Positions 1-9,710 of a DNA stretch of 64,000 nucleotides are shown here, in pieces; position 1 is the first letter of the stretch, and every line of letters starts with the position of its first letter. The notes under the pieces are model-generated. The model was not told the DNA's origin and searched no databases. It saw only the letters and a program-made list of their open reading frames with translations. This DNA comes from Acanthosoma haemorrhoidale (lineage: Eukaryota > Arthropoda > Insecta > Hemiptera > Acanthosomatidae), in contig OV884012.1 of assembly GCA_930367205.1 (NCBI GenBank), positions 148,567,405 through 148,631,404 of the forward strand, read 5' to 3'. A program made the translations under genes and the position numbers.

Positions 1-1436
1 TCAAGCCTCTCCCCTCTCCATTGGTCATAGAATAAATACGACAGAGTGCAGTATCATTAATTGTTATGAGCTGGCCCTGAACTCGGGTAGATTGAAGCCT
101 CCAATTACTAGACACAATTTTATGAGAACCGATGAGATATTGAGACTTTATTGAGTGAATGGGTAGCCATAAAGAATAAGTGCCCGGTTACAGCCCTCCC
201 CTCCGCTTGAGGTTAACTTCATTGTAATAAATTAATTGTCGTTGTAACAAACTTTATTGCCTAGCCAATAAGTGGGAAAAACACACCCTTCCATTCCCTC
301 CAAGATAGAAATCGAAAATTGTCTTCATCGGGGCACGGTATGTTTGCCAAGTCAAAGATTTCCGTTCCAAGTTATGAGTAATTTCTTCGCAATAGGTTTA
401 ACAATCGTGTCTATCGCTTCTTAACTTTATAATTGATAATTTTGGTAGGCAAAAATTAAAAAAAAGTATTTTCAAATTCAACAGAAGTTTTTCTACATAG
501 ACAGAATAAAGTACGTCATATTAGTTTTCTTTCACATAGGTGTAAGGGGAGAGGGTGTTATTCAGGTATGACTTCGCACCTTAGAGGCGATAGAAAGAAT
601 GATCCTTCTTATGGTAGCTGGGTACAAACACGAAGTCGTAGTTTTGTATTACATCGCCCAATTATTGCTTTTACATATGATTAAAAAATACAAATATATA
701 TATTTAACTCAATCACTTTGACATGATTCTTGATGCTGCTGACTATAACCTAAGAGGAAACTATACACTCAGACACCGCCATAATGAGCATTGAATAATT
801 CCATATTTGAATATGAATAACAAACGCAATTCAAGTGTCCTTGGCCCTATCCTATATGATTTGACAATTTCCTAGAGTCCATTACAGACATATGAATAAT
901 TCTATTAAAACACAGAGGAAATAGGAAAAGAAATAATTGAATTAATAAATATGACTTGTAAATGAATCGATAATTAATGTGGAAATAAAACCGACTACAA
1001 AAACAATAAGATAAGATGCGATTAAAATTTATAATCCAACTGTATTAGCAAACGGGCTGAATAAAGGAATGACTCGAACCGAAGGTTATAACACAAATAA
1101 GAAAGACAAACAGTAATTGTAATTTGAAATGAGTCTTGACAAAGTCAAGAGATCAATCCATAACATTTTTTTTTTATCCAATCATCGGTGAGGTAAAAAA
1201 CACAATCACAATAAAATTGAGTAAGTTTAAAAACGTATTATTGAAATGGATAGATTTTTTCTAGGGGTTGTTGGTTAACAGGGATTATTTCCCAGAGGTT
1301 GACCGGTCTCTCAATTCATTTGAAAGATATATTTTGTGATGAAGCTTTAGAGAAATAACTTTAAGTAAAAACAGGCTTCTTTTGCACTTTTAATGGTACA
1401 AGCAGATTATATAATCATATATAAATTATATGATAA
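1..1436. other. Unassigned AT-rich DNA
   Basis: I see no gene here. The stretch is AT-rich with stop codons in all frames and no recognisable protein segment. A B-box-like word lies near 1073 on the minus strand, but no A-box is found at the right distance. It is probably intergenic or intronic. Confidence 0.6.
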
Positions 1437-1527
1437 ATATATATATTTCGTAAGAGAAAATATATTATACACGTGTTATTTATGTTCCAGGAAGATAACG
1501 CGATTTTTTACAACCACATAAATTATT
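1437..1527 (+). repeat. 91-bp direct repeat, copy 1
   Basis: This 91-bp segment is repeated in the same orientation at 2389-2479. By eye the copies differ at two positions: one T/A change in the AT stretch after TTTCGTAAGAGAAAA, and one in the A/T run after AACGCGA. The shared core includes ACACGTGTTATTTATG and TTCCAGGAAGATAACGCG. The copies lie 952 bp apart with 861 bp between them. The high identity points to a recent duplication or to terminal direct repeats of a small unrecognised element. No target duplication was found outside the pair. Confidence 0.85.
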
Positions 1528-2388
1528 TTTTAAAAATGGTATTAAGTCAGATTGTCATGAAAATTGTTTTGATTAGTCACCTATCAAAACTACCTAATTT
1601 GACCGTACTTTTCTTGTTCCAATTACAAACCTTTTGAATCCTATTCCCAGCAACTCTTTGAAGCTTTAACTGCTCCCTATATCCCTCCAATTTAACAATT
1701 CATCATTACTATTATTTTCATATTCCGTATTGTAATACATTCCAGCAACCTTTAACGCTCTTAGTCCATTGGTGATGTTCCATGACTTTCATTATGCCTC
1801 TGGTCGCAATCGTAAGGGAATGTCATTCACCTCTATTCATTTATGTTTTTTTGTTTCAGTATTACACTGTTGTTTCATTTATGTCAAATATTTCTTTATT
1901 ACTAGACATACTAATTTGTACCTTTTTCTTATTCTTAAGGACAGTGTCTCAGAATAAAGTTTTTTTTTTTTATTCATTCATTTATTTAATATTGATTGGA
2001 AAAGTTTACAAGAAAAAAAGCAAGAAAATGTTCGAAAAAGATAGTTTAGAAAACCATTTACAATATGACGGGCTTAAATAAATTTGACGCCTAACGACTC
2101 AGGCGGCATACGGACTGACAGACGGACACGTTTACGGCCTTCACTGATTGGCTGTCCAGTATGTACGGCATGGGACTTCAACCCGTTAGCATGTTCCGTC
2201 ATGGGAATGGGGTCTAGAATTATTTCTTAATCAGCAATTTACAATCTTCAAAGTAACTCTGCAGCAGCCCAGTCAGTGACGGTAGAGGAAAAAATGCCTT
2301 GTTTTGAATTTTACGATTAGCCTTTTATAACTCAATTACCATTAATTTCCTTGTCCCGAAATATTCAATGATAGTATCCAAAAAAAAT
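1528..2388. other. Interval between the two 91-bp direct repeats
   Basis: The only open frame of note is 1782-2081 on the plus strand. It starts with ATG and has 99 codons of very hydrophobic, F/L/I/Y-rich composition, as expected by chance in T-rich DNA. I recognise no domain. About 2085-2215 is less AT-rich than its surroundings. If the repeats are terminal repeats, this is the element's interior, but no protein or primer-binding evidence supports that. Confidence 0.5.
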
Positions 2389-2479
2389 ATATATATATTT
2401 CGTAAGAGAAAAAATATTATACACGTGTTATTTATGTTCCAGGAAGATAACGCGAATTTTTACAACCACATAAATTATT
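2389..2479 (+). repeat. 91-bp direct repeat, copy 2
   Basis: Second copy of the segment at 1437-1527, in the same orientation, with two mismatches seen. It is followed by an A-rich stretch (2480-2492). Both copies contain TTCCAGGAA, which fits a STAT-type TTCNNNGAA site, although one word alone is weak evidence for binding. Confidence 0.85.
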
Positions 2480-2800
2480 AAAAAAAAATAAAACACAATT
2501 TACATTATCATTCAATTTTAAAATAACCTGACTGTTTAAAATGATGATCTGCCTGACACGTAAATTATTATCAATATATTTTGAGCAATATTTTATAGCT
2601 GATAATTTTATAATGAACATGGTTTTCAAAAAAAAATTTCTGTGATCCATCGTAGAAAATCCTAATGAGAAAATAAATAATAATAGAAGCGATCTCTCTT
2701 TTCATTCACTTTGATGGTCTCAAAAGAATTATATCAATGTAAATGTTGCTCTACTAAGGGTGACATATTCAAAAAATTCAAATAGCTATAGCGGACCGAA
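2480..2800. other. Unassigned AT-rich DNA
   Basis: I see no supported feature. A 72-codon minus-strand frame (2432-2650) overlaps direct-repeat copy 2 and has low-complexity composition, so it is most likely chance. Confidence 0.5.
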
Positions 2801-2881
2801 AGGGAATATGGCTGGCTTGGACACACTTTCAGAAATGAGAAAGGCAGCCCGAGTCAGAAGGCAACCGATTGGAACCCACTT
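2801..2881 (+). pseudogene. Non-LTR reverse-transcriptase C-terminal relic
   Basis: In the frame with TGG at 2813 the translation contains WLGHTFRNEKG followed by ATDWNPLGNR. This matches the arrangement WxGHxxR...A.DWNPxGxR seen near the C-terminus of many endonuclease/reverse-transcriptase retrotransposon proteins, in the segment just before an R/G-rich stretch. The frame then passes directly into the minisatellite at 2881 and stops within its first unit. Nothing upstream of about 2800 is recognisable in frame, so this is a short, dead fragment. The family assignment rests on motif memory and could be checked by translated search. Confidence 0.55.
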
Positions 2882-3091
2882 GGGAATAGGCCTATAGGGA
2901 ATAGGTGCTGGGAATAGGCCTATAGGGAATAGGCCTATAGGGAATAGGTGCTGGGAATAGGCCTATAGGGAATAGGTGCTGGGAATAGGCCTATAGGAAA
3001 TAGGTGCTGGGAATAGGCCTATAGGGAATAGGTGCTGGGAATAGGCCTATAGGAAATAGGTGCTGGGAATAGGCCTATAGGGAATAGGTGC
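2881..3091 (+). repeat. 28-bp minisatellite
   Basis: Seven tandem units start at 2881, 2909, 2952, 2980, 3008, 3036 and 3064. Six are 28 bp. The second is 43 bp because of an extra 15-bp GGAATAGGCCTATAG-type subunit. Each unit contains the perfect palindrome ATAGGCCTAT. Units 4 and 6 carry GGAAA where the others have GGGAA, so the last units alternate in pairs. That suggests expansion of a two-unit (56-bp) block. The first unit overlaps the codons for the NPLGNR part of the reverse-transcriptase relic. Confidence 0.95.
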
Positions 3092-3948
3092 TGAGAGGTC
3101 TATGATGTCTTAGAGAAGAACCGCGTAACTTGCGTTTTCCCGCTCCATTTCTCTTTGAAGCGTAATCTAAGCTCATCAATTAACTGGGATCAGTCGTTAG
3201 ATTACACTACTTCACTTAAAAATCAAGCCAGTTATGCGAACACGAAAGGTTACAGAGAATGTAATGTTTCTCCAATAACATCTAACTGGTGATCGATAAA
3301 CTGGTATCTAACCCAAACTTTGATTTTAAGTTAGCCGAGGCATTTCAGTCAAAATCCTCTTGTGGAAAATCGTTACCCATCAATTTTCTCAACAAACGTC
3401 ACACTGCGTAGTAGACAACTACTAGAAATAGGAATTTACTCGTCTATAATAAAAAAAAAGTCATTTCTCTAGAAGTATTTCAATTTACATTTGAGATTCA
3501 GAGGCGGACTTAATAGCTAGTGTCCCGCTAAAACGTTACAAGGCACAATTTGAATAGAGAGAATGGAAGCTAGTCTATCAATCAAAGAAAGGGCAGGTAT
3601 CGCTGACATGGGCCGCGATCGGCCATGTAAACCTTTTCTTATGCATAGCTTAACATAGACATAGCCAAACAATCAAATGCAAAACGTTCTTTCATAGATA
3701 TGTCTTTTATAACTATTCAATCGACTTTCACTAGAGCTATTCTGCAGAGAGCGGCATAACCGTCCATAACCGCAGCGATTATCCTAACCGAATTAGTTTT
3801 TTTAGTATTGTTTTATGACTAGGTCCGAATGATTCGCGATCATTATAATAAATCTTCAACGCTTAGAAGTTGAGCTTTAGGACGTATACATAATTTTATA
3901 TTGGGTCGTTATTAAAGTGGAAAGGGGTATGTCTGCCCGAGTGTACTA
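3092..3948. other. Unassigned DNA with a near-palindrome at 3606-3628
   Basis: No gene is seen. At 3606-3628 an imperfect palindrome has arms ACATGGGCCG and CGGCCATGT around CGAT. It is GC-rich within AT-rich flanks. The rest is ordinary AT-rich sequence. Confidence 0.5.
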
Positions 3949-4829
3949 AAGGGTGTCCCAGAATAAACGCAAGATTTAAATTTACCGCCATTTATACAGT
4001 AACGTGCTGGCGACCCTAAAAAAAAACAATTTGACAACTGACAGTTTAGGGTTAGTAATGATAATCGTTACACGATAGAACAAAGTGTCTTTATTGTTGA
4101 ACATTATCTCAAACATAATGGAAGTTTGGTTGCCTCAGCTCGAAAACTTCATACAAAATATGGTCGGAATAGTGTTTTGACTGTGAAGAGATTAATTGAA
4201 AAAATTAGGGAGACTGGATCAGTTGGAGACACTAAACACACTGGTCGTCCAAAAACAAGCCGTTCAAATGTCAATATCGAAGCAGTGCGTGAAAGTGTCG
4301 TTGAAAATCCAGGAACATCAATTCGGTGTCATAAACACAGTTCTTTGTGCCGAAATTGGATGTTATTGATGTGGGCAATATGTGGTTTCAACAAGATGGT
4401 GCCACATGCCATGTAGCTCATGAAACAATTCAAATACTGTATGAGACATTTCTAGGTCGTGTACTCTCTCGTTTCGGTGATCAGAATGGCCCCCTAGATA
4501 TCGTGTGATTTAACACCTTTAGATTTCTTTTTATGGGGTTATCTGAAGTCAAAGGGGTATGTCAACAAGCTCACATCCACCCGTGCATTAAAAGAGGAAA
4601 TTTAACGCTGCATCAACGAGATTCAACCACATTTATGTCAAGTGGTCATGAAAAATTTGGACAAAAGAGTGCGTATGTGCCAGCAAAGTCGTGGAGGCCA
4701 TTTTACCGTTGTGTTGTTCCATAAATAACCCTATCCTATTTACTTTATAATTCAATAAAAAAATAACAACAAAAATACTAAAAACTGTATTTTCTATTTA
4801 AATCAAATCTTGCGTTAATTCTGGGACAC
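3949..4829 (+). mobile_element. Tc1/mariner-superfamily deletion derivative, copy 1
   Basis: The element is bounded by long inverted ends. The left end starts in AAGGGTGTCCCAG and continues AACGCAAGATTTAAATTT. The right end, read in reverse complement, is GTGTCCCAGAATTAACGC followed by AAGATTTGA. The TA at 3947-3948 fits the usual TA target, but the matching TA on the right is lost (GGGACACGCAGA). At about 881 bp it is shorter than autonomous relatives. The same family occurs at 24852-25714 with the same internal deletion. A T-rich run follows the right end. It cannot be autonomous, since its transposase gene is broken. Confidence 0.9.
4063..4728 (+). pseudogene. Internally deleted transposase of the Tc1-like element, copy 1
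   Basis: The N-terminal helix-turn-helix part reads RYTIEQSVFIVEHYLKHNGS, then VKRLIEKIRETGSVGDTKH and GRPKTS. The start codon seen in copy 2 (ATGGAG) is mutated here. After NPGTSIR the middle of the protein, including the first catalytic aspartate, is missing. Downstream, in another frame, come DVGNMWFQQDGATCH (second catalytic Asp region), RVLSRFGDQN, LTPLDFFLWGYLKSK (third acidic position) and a C-terminal CQQSRGGH. In-frame stops and frame changes separate the blocks. Family knowledge: a DDE transposase binds the inverted ends and cuts and pastes the element. This copy is dead. Confidence 0.85.
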
Positions 4830-4845
4830 GCAGATTTTTTTTTTT

Positions 4846-5160
4846 TTTGTTTCATAGCCCCTTCAAATTTACAATCATATATAACTATAGATCCTCAGGC
4901 GAATCTACGGGACACCTTTCTTCTTCTTTCATAGCCGTAAATTCACAGATAATTATATATAATTACAGATCCTCAGGTGAATCTATTTACAAATTATTTT
5001 GTATTTCCAGTAGCATCACTACATTATATACAGGTTTTGTTATTTTATAGAAATTATATAATGAATAAACAAGTATAATGATATACATTATACGTGGCTG
5101 GACTAAACTGACTAATAAAGGTGATGGGGCTCACCTTTTTGATCAACCTTAAAACTAACT
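4846..5160 (+). repeat. Dispersed repeat R, copy 1 (empty site)
   Basis: This segment matches, in reverse orientation, the pieces at 43701-43780 and 44411-44545, which are split by a retrotransposon. Shared words include ACTATAGATCCTCAGGCGAA, CTACATTATATACA, TTTTGTTATTTTATA and ATGGGGCTCACCTTTTTGAT. Copy 1 has an internal duplication of the CATATATAACTATAGATCCTCAGG unit (about 4870-4910 and 4955-4990) and extra sequence near 5085-5118 absent from copy 2. At 5117-5138 AAAGGTGA and TCACCTTT pair around TGGGGC, followed by T residues. The repeat type is unknown; it shows no coding evidence. Confidence 0.8.
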
Positions 5161-5949
5161 TACATAATCAAAGCTGGTTCAAATACAGCAACGGGAAGTA
5201 TAAATAAAATAAATAATAAATGCAAATAAATAAAAATTGTAAAGATGATGTCATGATTATAACAGTTTTTTTTAGAGAGAATTTCTTTTTCATTTTAGGT
5301 AGCATGAGCTCATTGGAAGTAGATAGCGGCAGCCAGAATTCTTTTAAACTAAAGGCGAAAAACACATAACGCTCAAAACCAAAAAAAAAAAAATGCTAAC
5401 TCAAAGGTTTCATTGCGAGAATTGAACCTGAATATGCTACGTAACTTTAGTTGTTTTTTTCTCGTTCTGCGTAAGGTGTTACAAAATTGACGAAAGTATT
5501 ACGTAATAAAAAAAACGTGGCCTACCAAAACAGATTGCATTTTTAATGGTTTGAAATTTTCGTGTTAATAAAGCATTAGTTACAGGAGTACTAAATGGAA
5601 AAAACTAGTGACTCTAACAAAAAAACAGCCGAACGATTTCCAGCTGTCTGTCTTGATGCAATTCAAATAAAACAAAAAAAAAAGATTATAAATATGGATT
5701 CGGCCGTCATGTCAGCTCTACCATTGTTGAATTTTAAAACATTAACTGTAACGAATATATAGTGATGACGCTCGTCATTTTTACCGACTTGACTGAAACG
5801 GAGCCGTGTACTTCCGACTGGGTACAAATCACTCCACCTATTTTCGACTTGCGTTGTTGTTTAACTCGGATTTCGATATTATATGCAAAATAAGGGGAGG
5901 GGGGTATAGTGGAGTCATCAAAATGAATAATTTATGATTTCATTTATTA
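5161..5949. other. Unassigned AT-rich DNA
   Basis: No supported feature. It includes A-runs (5379-5393, 5672-5682) and short T/I/F-rich frames that look like chance. Confidence 0.5.
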
Positions 5950-6736
5950 TTAGGTTGGTGCGAATGAAATGTCGGATTCTTAAGTGAATATATTAAACTA
6001 CACTTCCCAACGAGATTTTAATGCATAGATGCCTGTCTTGAAGAAATTCTGATCTTTAGAATCAATGAACTCTGATATGGCATTTTTCAGACTGTCTTCA
6101 TTTTCGTACTGTTTAGCCCGTAAAAACAATAAAAAAAAAAAAAGGGTTATTAATGATGAGCATACGTTCAAGCGATCCAGCTTATTTCGCTCGGTTAGTT
6201 CGTGCGGTATCCACTTATCCATTTTTTTCACCTTGCCAATTTCAGAAAGATGTCGCAATATTGTTGTATGGTCAACTTCCATTCTGGCAGCAAGTTCCCT
6301 TGAAGAAACCGTTGGATTCGTTTCCGCCAATGCTTTCAGCGCATCATTTTTCACAGACGTTTCGGGTCTTCCACGCTGTTCATTTTGCAGGGAAAAATCA
6401 CCAGACCGAAATTTTTCAAACCAACGCTGCACTTTTCGATCGTTCACAGTATTCTCCCCAAACGCCTGGTTTATATTGCGTGCAGCTTTTGCAGCATTAT
6501 TACCAAGCTTATACTCATATAAGAAAATTACACGAATATCGGTTGAATTCGTATCGGTGCAAAATTCAAAACAAAAGGGAACACTTTTGAGAAAATCTTC
6601 TTTGCTAAAATGTGACTCTGGCGATGGACAGTACGACTATGAACCAGGTTATGTAAAAAACAAAAGTATAACAAAAACAGGGAGACAAACGTTCACATTT
6701 AAAGAAAATCCGACATTTCATATGGACCAACCTTAA
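5950..6736 (-). mobile_element. Internally deleted mariner element
   Basis: Inverted ends are visible. At 5952 the left end reads AGGTTGGTGCG then ATGAAATGTCGGATT. The reverse complement of the right end (about 6707-6734) reads AGGTTGGTCCAT then ATGAAATGTCGGATT. TA dinucleotides lie at or next to both ends, as expected for mariner. The element is about 787 bp, while full mariners are about 1.3 kb. The missing part is the catalytic middle of the transposase. Transcription would run on the minus strand from the right end. Confidence 0.9.
5998..6640 (-). pseudogene. Cecropia-type mariner transposase, catalytic core deleted
   Basis: The minus-strand frame is open from a stop near 6640 to the stop at 5998-6000. 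It shows the N-terminal domain blocks IFLYEYKLGNNAAKAARNIN, VQRWFEKFRSGDFSLQNE, RGRPET and DHTTILRHLSEIGKVKK, then WIPHELTERNKLDRL. This is the usual order of the two helix-turn-helix motifs and the WVPHEL linker in mariner transposases. Directly after NVCSSLI the frame jumps through a T-rich stretch to a C-terminal piece containing EFIDSKDQNFFKTGI, so the DD34D catalytic domain is absent. No in-frame ATG was seen at the N-terminus, so a start cannot be assigned. At best it might still encode a DNA-binding fragment. Confidence 0.88.
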
Positions 6737-7995
6737 ACGTAAACCAGATATAATTTTCGCTGTGTGTTCATCACAATCTTATTGCCGATTGTCTGTGAGA
6801 GAGAGAAGACATTTGGTAGGATATTTAAAAATTTATAATTTGCATTGATAATATATTAAAATTAATTATAACCATTTTTAAAGATTAACCTCTATATAAG
6901 AAGTAAAAAAAAAAAAGTTGGTGAAGACGTCATTAAAAAGAACGAAGCAGAGCCATTAATTTTACTTTCTCGAGATATTAAATTGCCCCATTGTTTAGAC
7001 GTAATATAGCTGTATAAATATTAAAATAAATCTGATAATATAAACCGGATATTAATAAATACTGGATTTTAATAAATATTTAGCTTAAACCGCTTCTCAG
7101 CCATAAATACCGGTTTTCATCTCGTGAGCCAGCTACCGATGTTTAAACTGAGCAGTTTAAAATAATTTAAAATGACCGGGGTAGTATAAATAAGACGCGG
7201 TATTTATTCTATACTATAAATAAATTTAAAATATTTGATGTTCCATTCGCTACGATTTGCAATGCAGTATCGTTATCCTCCTAAGCTCCAAGTAGCTACG
7301 GTTGAATTTATTATTATATACTTCTCAAACAAGGATGCGCCTTGTTAATTTATTTTTATGTGCATATTCTCAATGCATGTGAAGTGATAAATGGGAATAA
7401 ATTACTCATCCTGCTATACATACATATTGTTGCATTAACATAGTAATGTTAGGAATTAATGTCTTCATGTTTATTAAAGACTTTAAAATAATCTGAAAAG
7501 GAAATCAATAAAAGTACTATTTGTTTAAATGTTCTACGCTGTTTTATTTTAACATATTTTAAGATTTGATTACGGGAAGTGTTATCCCCTGCGTTAGTGT
7601 TTTGTTGTCACATTTCGACATGGCTAGGGAATCTGCTGACCATCCGAAGCATAAAATATGACATGAGCAATCGGCCCAACTAAATATAATTAGTCCACTG
7701 GGGAACTGTTATGCTCTATGTTATAACTGGTCTTCACAATAAACAGTCCCAGCTCGAGCACTTGTGCTTAATAGGAATAGAAATACAGATCTAAGGAGCG
7801 GCTATTGTTAGAACATTTATCAGAGATCTTCCCTTGGCTCCTATTGCATCAAAGAGAGACACATTTCTTTGTTTACAAACGAGATGGTTAGACCTGATTG
7901 AACGAACGTCAGATCTAGTACCGAATCTAAACCATTTTCATATTGTTAGGCTAGAATATTTTTAGGATTATATAGAAAAAACCCATCCTTGGTCC
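6737..7995. other. Unassigned AT-rich DNA
   Basis: No gene is seen. Near 7040-7078 two adjacent short units share GGAT(A/T)TTAATAAATA. Around 7169-7201 there is an AT-rich imperfect inverted repeat (GTATAAATAAG against CTTATT/TATAC-type sequence). Both look like ordinary low-complexity structure. Confidence 0.5.
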
Positions 7996-8455
7996 ATCAT
8001 TTTTTTTATTATTACACAGCTTTATTATGATAAAGTTACAATCTGCCTTATTGGGAAATAAGTTATGGTCATAAATGATCTCATTCATACCATATTTACA
8101 ATTTTTCATCACTCGCTCATTCATACAGTATTTACTAACAGCCCAAAGACCTCCCAAATCCACAAGGTTGCCACCTCGCTCGCATGTGAGAGAGAAAGCG
8201 GAGTCTTGGGAAATCTCCCACGCTCCTCCGTCAGCCGCGTCACCGGATACAAGCCAGTGGAGGCTGACCAAGAGCGCAAAAGCCACAGACGCTCAAGAAA
8301 TGATTGGAGAAACTGGCCATTGCCATGACTCCCACTGTTACGCATTCATAGCAGGTCACGAGGCCACTGCCGTTTTAGTCTCCGAGGAGATTTATAGGGA
8401 TGAGTGGTGCAGTGTAATTACTGTGCTAGGGGAATAAGGTGGTCGGATAGGGTAT
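7996..8455 (-). mobile_element. Retrotransposon family A, 3' fragment (copy a)
   Basis: On the minus strand this carries the 3' end of family A. It starts near the end of the reverse-transcriptase gene (TCCGAGGAG / ACTCATCCCTATAAAT side) and ends with GCAGATTGTAACTTTATC and ATAATAAAG before an A-rich tail (T-run at 7999-8006 on the plus strand). The 3' part contains a minus-strand open frame (7951-8286) with blocks WLVSGDAADGGAW and KYCMNERV. The same blocks occur in the copy at 49985-50655, but other copies break the frame, so it is probably 3' untranslated sequence. No target duplication was found. Confidence 0.85.
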
Positions 8456-9694
8456 TGCATTATGATTTATTTCTATGCTCGTTTTGGATGTTAATGGATG
8501 CTTTCTGTTTCGCAATAGCTGTCAAATTACAAATGAAAATAAATTGAGTATTTTATAATACTAGTATTTTTCTTCTTTAGAGCTCGATTGAGGCGATGTT
8601 TATATTGGGGTGAATACTTCAGACCCAATTGTAAAACCAAGCTTACGACGACGAAGCGTGGTCACTCTTAAATTAAACAAGCGTATTTTAGCCTAGTTTT
8701 CTCTAGTTAAAACTTTGAAGCATGACATTCTTATAACAGGACTTCACTCAAAATCATTTCGAGTTACAGACGTAGAAAGTGGTTTGTAGATGGCGCTGAC
8801 GAACTAGCCGATTCAATTATAGCGTACATTTTTTTAAAATATACAATATTAATAATCAGTAAGGAAACCATGGTGTTGAGTAAGGAAACTAATCTTGGTC
8901 TAGTGCTTCTTATATTTACTGTAGATGTGCTACATTGAGTAATACAAACTTAATTATTGAATCCAATGGATTTATGTAATTATGATTAGAATGCAATACT
9001 TGAAGGAGGGGATTTTTAAAAATTTTAATTAACCCATATTCTTTGCAAGCTATTGTGTGACATGTTAGTAACCTTACACCTTACTATAATTCATTAGTGA
9101 CGAGAGCGTAAACCACTGAATAGTGCACCAAAATTCGTAGGTAAGCTTAATTCGAATCGATTTCTTTTCCGCCTGAGATTTCGTCAGCGCCAATTATTGA
9201 GATAGACTGAGATGATCCTTTAGAATGGCGAATTAAAACTTTTTTAATTACATACCAGAAAGCGGGCCTAAAGATAATTTAAGTGAAATTCCTTTATTTA
9301 AAGTGGGTGGAGCCGACAGTGGGGACACAGAATGGGTCGCGGGGACTAACACAACTAGTCGAAATAGAATATGGCAAGAGTTATGGGGTTAGCGATAGGA
9401 AACTTAATAGCATTTACTAATTAGATTCTATAACAGACCAAGCCCCGTTCCAAGTTAATAATTTAATTAGATTAAATTAATTACCTTCCTTAATTAATAT
9501 AAAGTAGGGTTCGGTTGAAGATCCATTGCAAGTTGTTTCAATGTTCATATCGCCCTGCCCGTAATCCGCTCCTGTTGCCCCGCTGGCGGGAGTTAGTTTG
9601 CCTTGTTATTAGTTTAACCATATATATCTAATTATGGTTCCCACGTGTGCATTTGTAATGCAACCTATTTATTCTCGATACATATATCCACTTC

Positions 9695-9710
9695 CTCTCT
9701 CTCTCTCTCT
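9695..9710 (+). repeat. (CT)n microsatellite
   Basis: An uninterrupted CT dinucleotide run of about eight units within AT-rich DNA. No associated gene is seen. Confidence 0.9.

Noticed and set aside
1782..2081. 99-codon ATG frame with several hydrophobic stretches, tempting as a membrane protein
   Set aside because: The hydrophobicity follows from T-rich DNA (TTT/TTA/ATT codons). No motif, and no supporting context.
2881..3091. CRISPR-like array
   Set aside because: Units are directly tandem with no unique spacers. It is a minisatellite in eukaryote-like DNA.
6065..6736. 223- and 145-codon plus-strand frames over 6065-6736
   Set aside because: They are antisense shadows of the mariner transposase frame on the minus strand.
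8075..8437. 120-codon plus-strand frame over 8075-8437
   Set aside because: It is the antisense of the family A 3' region; similar antisense frames occur in other copies.
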